From Whitmania pigra (Eukaryota; Annelida; Clitellata; Hirudinida; Haemopidae): 64,000 bases of DNA. Below are positions 1-11,148 of the stretch, one piece after another. Below the pieces are notes generated by a model, which was not told the DNA's origin, did not search any database, and saw nothing but the letters and a program-made list of their open reading frames with translations. The position numbers and the translations under genes are program-made. Location of the stretch: NCBI GenBank assembly GCA_021613335.1, contig JAJTWR010000228.1, positions 1 through 64,000 on the forward strand. The letters run 5' to 3'. Numbering within the stretch: position 1 is the stretch's first letter; every line of letters starts with the position of its first letter.

Positions 1-540
1 ACTCAGACTTAACTAAATATTTCGACAAAGGTCTCATTTTAAAGAGATTAAAGCTATCTTTATCAAGTTGGAGAGGCCTTTGCCATCAGACACTTATTTT
101 TCAGGTTTATTAAATCTCAAAGTTTACGCACTAATTTTACGAACTGCTTCGGAAAACAGCTTCATTTCAAATGCATAAAACCGTAACTTAGACTTAACTA
201 AATTTTTCGACAAAGGTCTCATTTTAAAGATATTTAATTTTTGTTTTTTAAATTCCCAAGTCTTTTGCCATCAGACACTTATTTTTCAGGTTATTAACGT
301 TCAAATTTCACGCACTAATTTTACGTACTACATAAACAGACTCATTTCAAATGCATAAAACCGTAACTTAGACTTAACTAAATGTTTCGACAAAGGTCTC
401 ATTTTAAAAATATTTCATTTCTGTTATTTAAATTTCCAAGGCCTTTGCCATCAGACACTTATTTTGCAGGTTATTAACGCTCAAATTATTCGCATTACCT
501 CGGAAAACAACCTCATTTCAAATTTGAATTATTTTTATAC
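1..540. repeat. Satellite-like tandem repeat, about 180-185 bp period, three copies
   Basis: Three diverged copies follow each other. The phrase GACTTAACTAAAT recurs at 6, 191 and 371. TTTCGACAAAGGTCTCATTTT and GCCATCAGACACTTATTTT recur at matching offsets, and the copies are joined by TTTCAAATGCATAAAACCG. The first copy begins at or beyond the window edge and the third decays after about 520. No coding potential is seen. The array probably continues to the left. Confidence 0.85.
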
Positions 541-903
541 TATACACGTGATAGCGGAGATGTGTTGTCACTACTCTTCCATTGTAAAATAGTAGTCAGT
601 TTTACCACGTTCTATAGTCATTTGTTTCTTCATTTTTCATTGACATAATCATAAATTTTCTCATTTTCGTTAACAGTAAAATTCACAGTTTAACAATTAT
701 GTAAAGATTCTTTCATACGTGTCATACGTGTCATAAAAAATAATTTTGTAACCAATCCCAAACGAGCAAAAAAAGTACATTATTTGTAACAAATTTCAAT
801 GAACGGCAACAATTGAAACCTTAAAATGAAAGTGATTGTTTATTCATTGAAGTAAAATCATAAGAAAAATTTGGGTTGGTAAAAATGCGTATAATAATGC
901 GTA
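541..903. other. Intergenic, no gene seen
   Basis: AT-rich sequence between the satellite and the microsatellite. I see no open frame, RNA gene or terminal inverted repeat. Confidence 0.5.
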
Positions 904-926
904 TGATAATGATAATGACAATGGCA

Positions 927-984
<58 letters not shown>

Positions 985-1003
985 TATTATTATTATTATT
1001 TTT
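904..1003. repeat. ATT/TAA microsatellite with hexamer remnants, 3' flank of the LINE
   Basis: Starts with GATAAT GATAAT GACAAT GGCAAT and then a pure (TTA)n tract to about 1003. Read on the other strand these hexamers are the same types (ATTGCC, ATTGTC, ATTATC) as in the large array at 6.0-7.0 kb. This array and the one starting at 5889 therefore look like two halves of one locus split by the LINE. Confidence 0.85.
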
Positions 1004-1413
1004 ATTCAAAAAAAATCTCGAGAGTCCCGGGACAAAAAAAAATGCCAAGTCTCTTCCAGAGACCTTAGGCAATAACATACAGAAAAAAAAACAAACAAAC
1101 GAAAAACAATGGCTGTTCTTAACTAAACATGTTGTGGGTGCACATGCTGATTAGCCTATGCGGCTGCAGGAGCTAGGAGCGGGAACTTTCCTTTGTTCCA
1201 CCTAGTTCATATAGCTGCATAGGGTAGTTCTTGTGTAGTTATTGTGTCGTTCTTGTAAGTAATAAAGTTGTGCGATAGCTGTTAGTTTTGTCTCGATAAC
1301 TGCGAGTTATAACAAAACAAAAAGAAATTTCCTTCATCCTAAAACTTTTCGTAAAATTCGTGCTGTCCCCATCAACACAATACTTTGAATCTCCTCCGCC
1401 ACAAGCCCCGCCT

Positions 1414-4400
1414 CTATGCTTTCAATTCCTTCCTAAAATTGTCTGAAACTGTCCCTAGTGCCCCAACCACCACCGCGATGACTCTTGCTTTCACTTGCCA
1501 CATTCTGGAAATTTCAATTTTTATGTCTTGGTACTTCAATTTTTTTTCAGTTTCTTTTTTTGAAACGTTCACATCGTCGGGTATGGCTATATCTATTATT
1601 AAGCACGCTTTCCTTTTGTTATCCAGAACTATTATATCAGGCCTGTTGGCCACAACTTTTCTATCCGTTGTCACCGCGTGGTCCCACATGATCACCTGAT
1701 TTTCAGTCTTTACAACTTTATCTGGTTCGTGCAGATAATATTTTTCAACAACTGGTACTTTAAGATGCATCAGTATTCTCCAGTGCACATACCCGGCCAC
1801 CCTGTTATGCCTCTGCAAATACTCCGTTGCCGCTAGGGCCTCGCACCCGGACACTAAGTGACTAATATGCTCTTCAGCTTTAAAGCATAACCGGCAAACA
1901 CTAGCAACTGGCTGATGGAGAATATGTCGTTGGTGAAATCTTGTATTCAGGGCTTGATCTTGTGCAGCAATCAAAAGACTTTCTGTTTCTCCCTTCATTC
2001 TTCCATCGTTTAGCCATTTTACTGTCAATTCTTTATTGATATGTGTTTCTTGTAGCTGTTTGAAGAACCTGCCGTGGAGTGGTTTGGATGTTATTTTGGA
2101 GATCCTTTCATTTTCTATTTTTGTTTTTAGTTCACACACAAGATTTCCATTTTCAGATAAATTTGTTAGTTTGTATTTTGTCCTGATTTTATCGGCTTCC
2201 TTTTGCAATGAATATTTCTTTTTGACGTCATCCCACTTTTTCACACTTTGGATCAGTCTGCTATTTTCTGTCTGCAAATATACTGCAAGGCTCAGTATAC
2301 TTTGCCGATAAAGAGATTGCAGTTCGAGCAAGCCTCTTCCTCCTTCCTTTCGTTTGACATACAGTCTGTCTACGTCTGCTCTCGGGTGATGCATTCCATT
2401 TATTGTTAATACTTTTCTTGTTTTCCTGTCAAGTTTATCTATTTCACTTTTAAGCCACGGTAAAATTCCAAAACTATATGTCATGACTGGTGTGGCAAAG
2501 CTATTAATAGCCATAATTTTGTTTCTGAAACTTAGTTGAGTTTTCAATATTTTCTTCACACGATAGAAATATTCCCTTTTCACTTTCTCTTTCATATCCT
2601 TGTCCTTTATGCCGCTTTTCTCATCCATGCCGAGATATTTATAGAACTCCTCCGTTTTTTGATCGGATGACAATTCCCTCCTTGATAATTATGTCCTTCC
2701 CATTTGCAACTTTGCCCTTTTTTATTTCAGTAATTGCGCATTTTTCAATTCCAAATTCCATTCGTATACCTTCACTAAATTCCTCAACAATTTTAATGCA
2801 CTTTTCCATACTTTCGTGATCTTTGGCAAATATCTTTAGATCGTCCATATAGAATAGATGACTGATTTCTTCTTTTCCTTGTTTGTAGCCAATTTTTGCG
2901 GCATTAAGACTTCTCGAAAGCGGGATCATAGCCATACAGAATATCAACGGTGACAGCGAATCTCCCTGATATATGCCTCTTCTAATAGAGATTTTATCTG
3001 TTTTTATATATCCTCCCTCATGATACAATATCAAGGTCAGGCGCCACTGCAACATAGATTTTTCCATAAATCTTCTGATGACATCAGAAACTTTGAATAT
3101 GCTCATAACATGGGTAATCCAGGTATGGTCAAACGCCTTTTTGTAATCGATCCATGCAACATTTAAATCGTGTTTGCCTTTTTTTGTCTTCTGCATAATC
3201 ATTTGACTAATCATTAAACTGTCTTTACATCCTCTGCTTCCTTTTCTGCAACCTTTTTGTTCTTCTGGCAATATCTGATTATTTTGGAGATGACTGTATA
3301 TTCGGTTGCATAGGATTCCTGTCAATATTTTATATGTAGTCGGCAAGCATGCTATGGGCCTATAATTTTTGGGATTTCTGGTTTCTCTGGATTTTGGTAT
3401 TAAATATGCAGTTCCTTCCGTCATCCATCCAGGCATGTTGTCTGGTTCTTTCAATATCTTATTAAATGCCCATAACAACTGTTTGTGTAGTGATGTCAGA
3501 TACTTTAACCAAAAGTTATGAACTTTATCAATTCCTGGTGCCTTCCAGTTGTGAGAGAATTGATCACTGTTGTCAATTCATTTATTTCAAGTTCTTTCCA
3601 TTCAAGTTGATTTATTTCAATGTATAGTGCTTCTTCATCACTAATCCAATTTGCTTCGGAGTTATGGCTAACTTCTTTTTCTAATATTCCTTTCCAGAAC
3701 TTTTCAATTCCTTCCTTGTCAGGTGGGTCAGTAACTTTAATTTGGTTTGAAGTCATTTCTCTATAAAAAATCTTTTGGCATCATTTTTAAATGTTTTGTT
3801 TTGTTGATACTGTTCACTTCTTTTAGTATATCTTCGTAGTCTCTGGGCCTTGGCTTGTAGTTTCATCTTTATATTTTGTTCTAACTCATTAATTTGATTT
3901 TTTGACAATGATGCTTTATCTAATAATACTTTCATCCTGGCTTCAACTTTACTTTTTTTATCAGATTTCCTTTGTTTAAATTCCTTTATGTATGACAGGT
4001 CTTTTCTAAATTCATTAATCACTTTTTGGATTCTTTCTCTCCATCCCGTGCCTCTCACCTGAATTTTTGGTTGTTCAGTTTTCACATTTGCAATCACTGC
4101 AGCTGTGGCATACATTAGTTCATTTATTTCTGTGATATTCAAGCTTTTTTCAGCTGCAAGTTTGCTAAGGACTTTATTTGCTAATTCTATTTTTTTGGTA
4201 GTCCGTTTTATGTTTTTGATTTTGCTTAGGCATTTTCTATCACAGATTTCATACTTTTTGATCTCATTCAAACGTGCAGTAATTTTATTTTCCATATCCA
4301 ACAATTCTTCCATACCTGATTGTTCAGCATTGTTACTTTCAACTGTATCAACCATTTGCACATCAGCTCTCAGGTACCTTGTTGAATTATCTTCAGCACC

Positions 4401-4739
4401 AATATTGTTATTCAAGATCTTGGACTCAATATCAGAAACGATTTCTTCTATCTCTGATGCTGTGAGTTTGTTTTCTTTTATAATGAACCGCCTTTGGTTA
4501 CTCAGATTTTTTGCATTCATTCCTGGGAAGATGTCAGGGTTTCTTTCTCTCCATATTTTATATGTATCCGAAGTTACTCCTTCGTTTCCAGTCTTTATTG
4601 CGTAATGATATGCCCAGATAATTTCTTTATATTGTTCTTTTGTCCATTTCTGTCTTCTGTTCTGTGAGATGCTAGCACAGGGTGTTGTATTTATCTTGCT
4701 GTCTCTTTTCATTTCACTATTTGCTTTTGACTCTTTCAT
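1414..4739 (-). pseudogene. LINE ORF2: Myb-like, reverse transcriptase, zinc knuckle, restriction-like endonuclease
   Basis: Begins at ATG 4739 with a Myb/trihelix-like region (QKWTKEQYKEIIWAYHY, then YKIWRERNPDIFPG). RT motifs follow: NYRPIACLPTTYKILTGIL near 3370, AWIDYKKAFDHTW near 3140, GIYQGDSLSPLIFCMAM near 2960, and FYMDDLKIF near 2850 as the catalytic centre. The last piece (2673-1414) has a zinc knuckle (CRLCF to HLVSGC) and an endonuclease core RPDIIVLDNKRKACLIIDI. Frames change near 3753, 3480-3505 and 2640-2673, so it cannot be translated whole. The family normally nicks target DNA and primes cDNA synthesis there. Confidence 0.85.
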
Positions 4740-5727
4740 TACAAAAAATTTGGCCTTCTAACTGTGACAACATAGAAGGACCCTGGATCTCCTCTGACTT
4801 TGTAAATAAACTTTTCAACCTCACCTGATTTTTCTTTTTCCTGCTTAGCCTTTTTTATCAGCATTCTACACTGCTCCCTATCTTCTTTGGAGAGGTCATG
4901 GCTTACAATTAATGATTTAAACTTCTGCATCTTTTTGAGTTTGTAACAACTTTCAAGAATCATATTCTTTGTTGTGTAACTATAAAACTTGACCATCAGT
5001 GGTCTGCATCTGTTTCTGTCTTCACTTTTCCTACCCATTCTAGCCATGGAGGAAACATCTCTATTGTAATCAAACTCCAGGCCAAACTCTTTAGCCAATT
5101 CAACAAGGCAATCTTTATCTTTACACTTGGCCTCTTTTTCATCCTCTGGCAAGTTATAAATAACTAAATTGTTCCTTCTAGAGCTTCTGTCTGCTGTAAT
5201 GTCCATTGATTGTTTTGCATCATAACTGATGTCCTTTGCACAGTTTTCATATCATCTTTAATTTCAGCAACATTCTCCCTGAATAAGTCAGACCATCTTT
5301 TTGTTAATTCTTTGTCTGTTATGTCTGGGACTTTTAAACTTTCAACTTTAGTACTTAATTGGTCAAATCCATTGGACCATTTGATTTCTTTCTCTGTGTT
5401 TGAATTCACAAATCTGTCAAATTTTTGCTTTAACTCCAAAAATTCAGCGCTCATCTTTTCTAACTTATTTTTCCATTCTGTCAATTGTCCATTTAATTTG
5501 TCTTCTCTTTCTGTTCTTTCAATGGTGATTTTTTTTACTTCGGTTGTCAAATCGTGTATGTCACTCAAAATCATCTCTGTAGTTTCTTCCAACTTCGAGG
5601 AGCTAGCTAGTCTTTTAATTTGATCCACATTTTCTTTGCAGCACTTTTCGCACAAATGTAGCCCTAATTTCGATGCAATTTCAACCTCAAACTTAACGTC
5701 TCTTCTGGTCCGAACACCTTCGGCCAT
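4739..5727 (-). pseudogene. LINE ORF1: CxxC, coiled coil and L1-ORF1-like RRM, one frameshift
   Basis: The N-terminal part (5727 to about 5206) starts MAEGVRTRRDVKFEVE and holds LCEKCCKENVDQIKRL, a CxxC-type segment, and then a long heptad-like coiled coil. The C-terminal part (about 5206 to 4739) has RRNNLVIYNLPEDE, RPLMVKF, KNMILES, VSHDLSKEDREQC and FIYKVRGDPG, the layout of an L1 ORF1p-like RNA-binding domain. The two parts overlap in different frames near 5164-5206, so one indel separates them. Its stop codon overlaps the start of the next ORF as TAATG (4741-4737). The same domain occurs in ORF1 of the CR1-like LINE at 16.1-17.4 kb. The likely role is RNA binding and RNP assembly. Confidence 0.8.
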
Positions 5728-5888
5728 TGTTCTTGAAATATACGTAACTAAACTAACCGAGAAAGTAAATATCCGTTAGGATAATCAATTAATGCTTATT
5801 TCAACAAATTGTACGCAAATTTATCGAATATTAAGCAAGAATCACTCGGATTTCTCAGCACGAAAACAATTCAGCTGAGCGATAACGA

Positions 5889-5914
5889 TTATTATTATTA
5901 TATTATTATTATTA

Positions 5915-6013
<99 letters not shown>

Positions 6014-6038
6014 GTTGTCATTGTCATTGTCATTGTCA

Positions 6039-6109
<71 letters not shown>

Positions 6110-6179
6110 ATTGCCGTTGCCATTGCCATTGCCATTGCCATTGCCATTGCCATTGTCATTGTCATTGTCATTGTCATTG

Positions 6180-6215
<36 letters not shown>
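5889..6215. repeat. Compound ATT / GTCATT / GCCGTT / GCCATT array, first unit
   Basis: A long (ATT)n tract to about 6012 gives way in order to GTCATT, a run of GCCGTT, a few mixed units, GCCATT, GTCATT, ATCATT and again ATT. Long open frames across it are only translations of the repeat. It is followed by a 160-bp unique flank (6216-6381) that occurs again at 7056-7222. Confidence 0.95.
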
Positions 6216-6223
<8 letters not shown>

Positions 6224-6997
6224 TACATCATTTTATTAATTTTTTTGATTTGTAATTAATAATAATAAATTGAATCAACTACAAATTTTGAGTTTAGGCT
6301 AAGATTCGCATTAATTATGCGGAACGAATAAACCCATTTCAATGAGATCCTGGAAAAAGTAGGTTTGCTATAACGGAAAACCATTGCCATTGCCATTGCC
6401 ATTGCCATTGCCATTGCCATTGCCATTGCCATTGCCATTGCCATTGCCATTGCCATTGCCATTGCCATTGCCATTGCCATTGCCATTGCCATTGCCATTG
6501 CCATTGCCATTGCCATTGCCATTGCCATTGCCATTGCCATTGCCATTGCCATTGCCATTGCCATTGCCATTGCCATTGCCATTGCCATTGCCATTGCCAT
6601 TGCCATTGCCATTGCCATTGCCATTGCCATTGCCATTGGCCATTGCCATTGCCATTGCCATTGCCATTGCCATTGCCATTTGCCATTGCCATTGCCATTG
6701 CCATTGCCATTGCCATTGCCATTGCCATTGCCATTGCCATTGCCATTGCCATTGCCATTGCCATTGCCATTGCCATTGCCATTGCCATTGCCATTGCCAT
6801 TGCCATTGCCATTGCCATTGTCATTGCCATTGTCATTGCCATTGTCATTGCCATTGTCATTGCCATTGTCATTGCCATTGTCATTGCCATTGTCATTGCC
6901 ATTGTCATTGCCATTGTCATTGCCATTGTCATTGCCATTGTCATTGTCATTGTCCATTGTCATTGTCATTGTCATTGTCATTGTCATTGTCATTATC

Positions 6998-7044
<47 letters not shown>

Positions 7045-7222
7045 CATTATTATTATTATTATTTACATCATTTTATTAATTTTTTTGATTTGTAATTAAT
7101 AATAATAAATTGAATCAACTAAAAATTTTGAGTTTAGGCTAAGATTCGCATTAATTATGCGGAACGAATAAACCCATTTCAATGAGATCCTGGAAAAAGT
7201 AGGTTTGCTATAACGGAAAACC
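6216..7222. repeat. 160-bp flank duplicated with its microsatellite
   Basis: Positions 6216-6381 and about 7056-7222 are nearly identical; the one clear difference is CAACTACAAATT against CAACTAAAAATT. Each copy lies directly 3' of a hexamer array. This indicates a segmental tandem duplication of array plus flank, after which only the second array expanded. Confidence 0.9.
6382..7055. repeat. Large (CCATTG)n hexanucleotide array, second unit
   Basis: An almost perfect (GCCATT)n run to about 6820 has only two single-base slips (near 6639 and 6680). About eleven alternating GTCATT-GCCATT units follow, then pure GTCATT, then ATCATT, then ATT. The order ATT-ATCATT-GTCATT-GCCATT mirrors the first array's right side. 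It is non-coding. Confidence 0.95.
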
Positions 7223-8238
7223 TTTCTTGTTTTAAAAGTCTTTTACGTTAAAAATAATGTTTAAAATAACATTTTTAAAACTTGGCAATGTAGCTACAAC
7301 ATAGCCAATAATAAACCCGTTATTTTGCCAATTAAATGTGTACATAAAATTATTGTTTTATGAGACTCTATTATTTCATGCTATTTGAAAATATTATTAT
7401 TTTTATTATAAACCAGATTATGAAAATGTCTCCAAGGTTTATGTCGCTCACTAGTAGATTTGAAATATCAAGTCGTGCAAGTTTCGCTATTGACTACTTT
7501 ATCGTGAATATCTCTCAAACGAATTTAAATTGGAAGTTCAAATTGCGGAATATGAAAGAAAACTTCATATTCTAACATGTGTAACAGAATGGGCTTTCTA
7601 AAATTGGTTGAAGTCGAGATTTTAGGCACTTTTATGCAGTGTTGCAGATCATTTGTTATATCTTTCTAAATATGAAGTTTAAAAGTTTTTTTCTGTGATT
7701 ATAATATTAGTTAGATTGTAATTACCTATAAATTTTTAAAATTATTCTTAAACGAAAATGAATGTTTGTTTTAAACACATTTTTATTAATATCTTGCTAA
7801 ATATATGTAGTTAGAATTTCAACTTCAGACATGTTGGTCTCCAAGTCATCGGTGATATTTAAATGTAGTACTTGTACTTTAGAATGTAGTATTAAAAGAA
7901 TTTGAACGCAATTTTACGCTAATATATTCATTTCAATATTGTTCACTTATAAACACACTATACTCTCGATTTCCTATTGTCTCGATTACGATAAACTCAA
8001 CAGAATCGATCTGAAAAAATAAAAAAAAATTAGCCCTTGGTCTGAGTCAACCTTAAGACAAAAGGGGTCATTCATAAAAAACGCCCGCAAATGGTGGAGC
8101 GCTTCTAAAGCATACTAATGCTGAAGGGGGAGGGCAATTATTTTTGTTGAATAAAAACGAAATAATTTTTAAATTTTAGAAATGTATATGTTTTAATGAT
8201 TTTATTTTAATTTTTTAAATATTATTTTATTGACATTT
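7223..8238. other. Intergenic, no gene seen
   Basis: AT-rich sequence with no convincing coding frame. A MITE-like end, AGGGGTCATTCATAAA, appears near 8057 and resembles the terminus of the element at 8239, but I cannot define its partner. Confidence 0.45.
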
Positions 8239-8335
8239 GGGTACGTCCATAAAGTATGTCATGCTCGAGGAGCAGGGGCGCCGAGAGCCAACAAGGGCCC
8301 CAGGGCAGGACATCATTGCGGGCCCCTTGTCAAAA

Positions 8336-8929
8336 TAGTCAATTCCGGGTATAGTCGAGTCGGTTACAGCAGAGGCGTAGCTAAGGGGGGGCGCCAAAAT
8401 GAGGCTTAATGCATCAATGGGACAGGATCGTCTCAGTGATCTTGCTCTTCTTAGTATAGACAGAGAAACGCTTGAGAAAAAAGACTTTGATGACGTTATT
8501 GATCAGTTTGCAACTGTTAATTCAAGAAAATTAAATCTATTTTAGACAGTATTAGACTACTATGCATGTAAATCATCTTAGACTGTGACTGATTGGGTGA
8601 AGCATGCGCTACTATTTGTAGAACGTTTTTTTACTTTTAAATGGATGCCTTGTGCCATTAAAATCTGATTTTTATTTCAATTTCAAATGTAGTGTAATAC
8701 AGTAAATATATAGACATGGAAAAGGGCGCCAATTCTATAGTTTGCCCCCGGGCGCAAAATACCCAGGCTAGGCCTCTGGGTTACAGTCAAGTTTCGGAAA
8801 CAGTCAAGCTGATCTCTTGCACAGTGTAAACCATCCGTAGCTTACTATTTTCGATTATAGTAAACATTCGGTTATAGTCAAGTCAACAGCCTACAGTTTT
8901 GGACGTGACTATATCCGGAATTGACTGTA
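8336..8929. mobile_element. MITE with AGTCAATTCCGGRTATAGTC inverted ends, inside the hAT
   Basis: AGTCAATTCCGGGTATAGTC at 8337 pairs with GACTATATCCGGAATTGACT ending at 8926. The internal phrases GTTACAGTCAAGTT and GTTATAGTCAAGTC recall Tigger/pogo-type MITE ends. The right side has TA next to the terminus, but a clean TA duplication is not seen on the left, so the family is a guess. It is split by the second hAT. Confidence 0.6.
8370..8778 (+). mobile_element. Second hAT, 409 bp deletion derivative, perfect 8-bp TSD
   Basis: The left end CAGAGGCGTAGC and right end GCTAGGCCTCTG are flanked by identical GGTTACAG at 8362-8369 and 8779-8786. Directly after the left end comes a frame reading MRLNASMGQDRLSDLALLSI and ending FATVNSRKLNLF then stop near 8545. 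This is the C-terminal end of a hAT transposase (dimerisation domain). The element is thus an internally deleted copy that kept the 3' end of its gene. Confidence 0.9.
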
Positions 8930-10174
8930 TTTAGAAATTTTGTCGCTATAATAAAACATGTAAATCGAGGTAAATGTTACTATCAAGGTTCAACATTCGT
9001 GCATACATGGTGCTAAATTAAAATATAGAAATGACTTTTGCAAAGGTAAACGCTGTTCGTCATCTAATTTGAATTTATTTGTTTTACAGTTAATCAAAAT
9101 GAAAGTAGTAATTTTTGGTGGTCAAACACGCAGCGAGGCGCTTTAAATTAGCCAACTCTAATCATCGGTGATCCTATTTTTTGTGAGTTTTTCATTTCAT
9201 CATAATTGTGTCCTTACCTGCAACGACCGTTACACCATACAGCCTTAGCCAAAGATAACCAGCCACATGCTACGTGTACAGATTTGTGTGCACTAGGCAA
9301 ACTGGTGTTTCGATGGAGATTAAGCTAGAGATGTAAGAGAGATGGCTACAACAAAACTTTGCGGGCTTTTCTGCGTGCAGACAGTTCAATTATACTGTTG
9401 TAATCAATCGTTCTTGCAAGTCGACATTCCACTGCCGGCATTCCAAGGCTGGTCAGGCGTTCTTGACACATTATCTCATAACATTTTTAACTCGGGCAAA
9501 TGTGATGAAAGATCGTTCTGCTTGAGCAACGGTAGAGGCAGAAGATACGTATCAGAATGACAACCTTTGGAAACAGTTTATCGATTTTCAAAGCGTGTAG
9601 ACGGTTCAGCATGGCGACAGACTCATTCAACAGCATATCGACTGAATTTCTAAGAGGCCGACTGTATCCATGGAATTCCCACCAATTTCCCTTCTAGAGT
9701 AAGTGATGCATCAACTTCTACGGGCACAGCCCTGTCGTGCAATAAACGCTGCGCTCAACACGCGCCGACTTTTCGACTGCATCAGTTATATGAGAAAATT
9801 TCATGAACGGTTAGGTTTGTAACCTAATATGTGGTACAGAAATGACGTCCAATGCGATTATGTAAATTGCAAGAAAGCGTTATAAAATGGTTGACTCGAA
9901 GTGGGCGTTTTTCCTAGTTATGACGCCATTATTAAATGACACAATAACATAGCTGTTTTTATTTATTATATATATATATTATGGATTTGCTCTTTCAATA
10001 TCGTGATAGTTTGACAAATTAAATATGTAAGATTTTTACATCCTTTAGACCAAAAATCAACTTTAGCAGTAATCTAGTGTGTATAACTCCACAGAAATAG
10101 AAGTGATGGTAAATCAAACCTTTCCTGCTAGGGAACAACACAAATCAAATCTGTAATGGTCCGTTTCGCCTAAA

Positions 10175-10197
10175 ATGGTGTGGGCGTCCCACACCAT
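10175..10197. other. Perfect 10-bp hairpin
   Basis: ATGGTGTGGG, a 3-base loop and CCCACACCAT form a perfect stem inside the outer hAT. Its function is unknown; it may be the centre of another small palindromic element. Confidence 0.6.
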
Positions 10198-10527
10198 CTT
10201 ACCCTAGCGTCTCACATCAGAATACAGAGTTTATACACCCTACGTGAAATGGACTGTTCGTTCGGCAGTATATAAAAGTATTTTACAGTATGTAAAACTA
10301 TGGGACTATTAGGACATTATGTTCTGTCGCCTACGGTAAACGAAGAGACGTGCAAAAATTGACATGATCGGACCGGCCGGGCCCCATACAGATGCGGGCC
10401 CCCTGGCACTGACCCCACCTGCCCCCCCCCCTCTCGGCGTCACTGTCGAGGAGGAGGATGTCTAAGAAATTGTGACAAATTAAAAATTACAGTTAAGATT
10501 TATTGTGGACGTCTTTGTGGACGACCC

Positions 10528-11148
10528 CCAAAGAGAAAAAGCGTCTTCTAATTCAAATTTTGTTTGGTTTCTGTGCGCGCAAATAGAGATGTGCCGTCAC
10601 TACATAACTACGCTTGAGATTCTAGTTAACTTTATTTTGATGATTTCTTATTTTCTTTTTAATTTTTAAAATGTTTAAAGGAAGACGTCAATAATCGTAA
10701 TGTCTTATTAATCTCCAGTTATATTCAAAAGATCGACATTTTGCTAAGGACACCGCAACTTAACAAAAAGTTAAAATTGTCAATTAACTAAACATAATTG
10801 CAATTGTTTTTATAAACACATTTTTTTCAGTACACCATATTTCAGACATTTTTGTTAGCTTTGAGATTATCCCCATATCCAAAAATACATCAATATATCA
10901 ACAACCGGCCACATTTGTTTATTTACACTTTATTACCCGGCTGCCCATACTTGCTTGTTGTTATTTATATTTACATCACCCAGCGGACGTCCGATAGCTT
11001 TACTCTTGTAGAAAATTGTTATTTTCGCTCTAAAACTCACTTCAAGTTGCAACTCCATTGTAATATTCAAGACACCATTTTCCAAAAATAACTTGACAAT
11101 CGGAAATATTGAAAACGCCCTGCAACTGTTTCTACCAAAGGCTAAATT
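10528..11148. other. Intergenic, no gene seen
   Basis: AT-rich sequence; short open frames only. The last part may belong to the hAT remnant that follows. Confidence 0.4.

Larger units (their letters stand above)
1004..5888 (-). mobile_element. R4/Dong-like non-LTR retrotransposon with restriction-like endonuclease, decayed
   Basis: Minus-strand element with an upstream ORF (coiled coil plus RRM-like domain) and a long downstream ORF. The downstream ORF has a Myb-like domain, an RT with a YMDD centre, a CCHC knuckle and a C-terminal PD-D type endonuclease. Both ends abut ATT/TAA microsatellites. The 5' end starts right after the TAA tract with a short hairpin, CTCAGC at 5854-5859 against GCTGAG at 5874-5879. 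The 3' end reads GAATAAAAATAATAATAA. The domain order and TAA target match the R4 clade element Dong of silkworm (established knowledge). Three or more frame breaks make this copy inactive. Clade assignment is by motif, not by phylogeny. Confidence 0.8.
8273..10445. mobile_element. hAT element with perfect 8-bp TSD, non-autonomous
   Basis: The ends are CAGGGGCGCCGAGAG on the left and the complement of CAGTGACGCCGAGAG on the right. They are flanked by identical TCGAGGAG at 8265-8272 and 10446-10453. The 8-bp target-site duplication and CAG-type ends define the hAT superfamily. I find no transposase between the ends that belongs to it, so it depended on another copy. It carries at least one further insertion. 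Confidence 0.88.
8239..10527. mobile_element. Short MITE with GGGTMCGTCCAYAAAG inverted ends, host of nested insertions
   Basis: The left end GGGTACGTCCATAAAG (8239) pairs with the right end, whose reverse complement is GGGTCGTCCACAAAG (ending near 10527). Without the inserted hAT only about 115 bp remain, a typical MITE size. The hAT at 8273-10445 inserted into it with an 8-bp duplication. The superfamily is not clear from the ends. Confidence 0.65.

Noticed and set aside
821..1154. Open frames over the ATT tract at 0.9-1.0 kb
   Set aside because: Poly-isoleucine frames caused by the microsatellite.
5809..7099. Long open frames on both strands encoding dipeptide runs (PL, AM, HC, GN)
   Set aside because: They are translations of the hexanucleotide and trinucleotide arrays, open in most frames, and have no non-repeat coding context.
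9342..9560. 72-residue ORF inside the outer hAT
   Set aside because: No transposase motif; likely chance.
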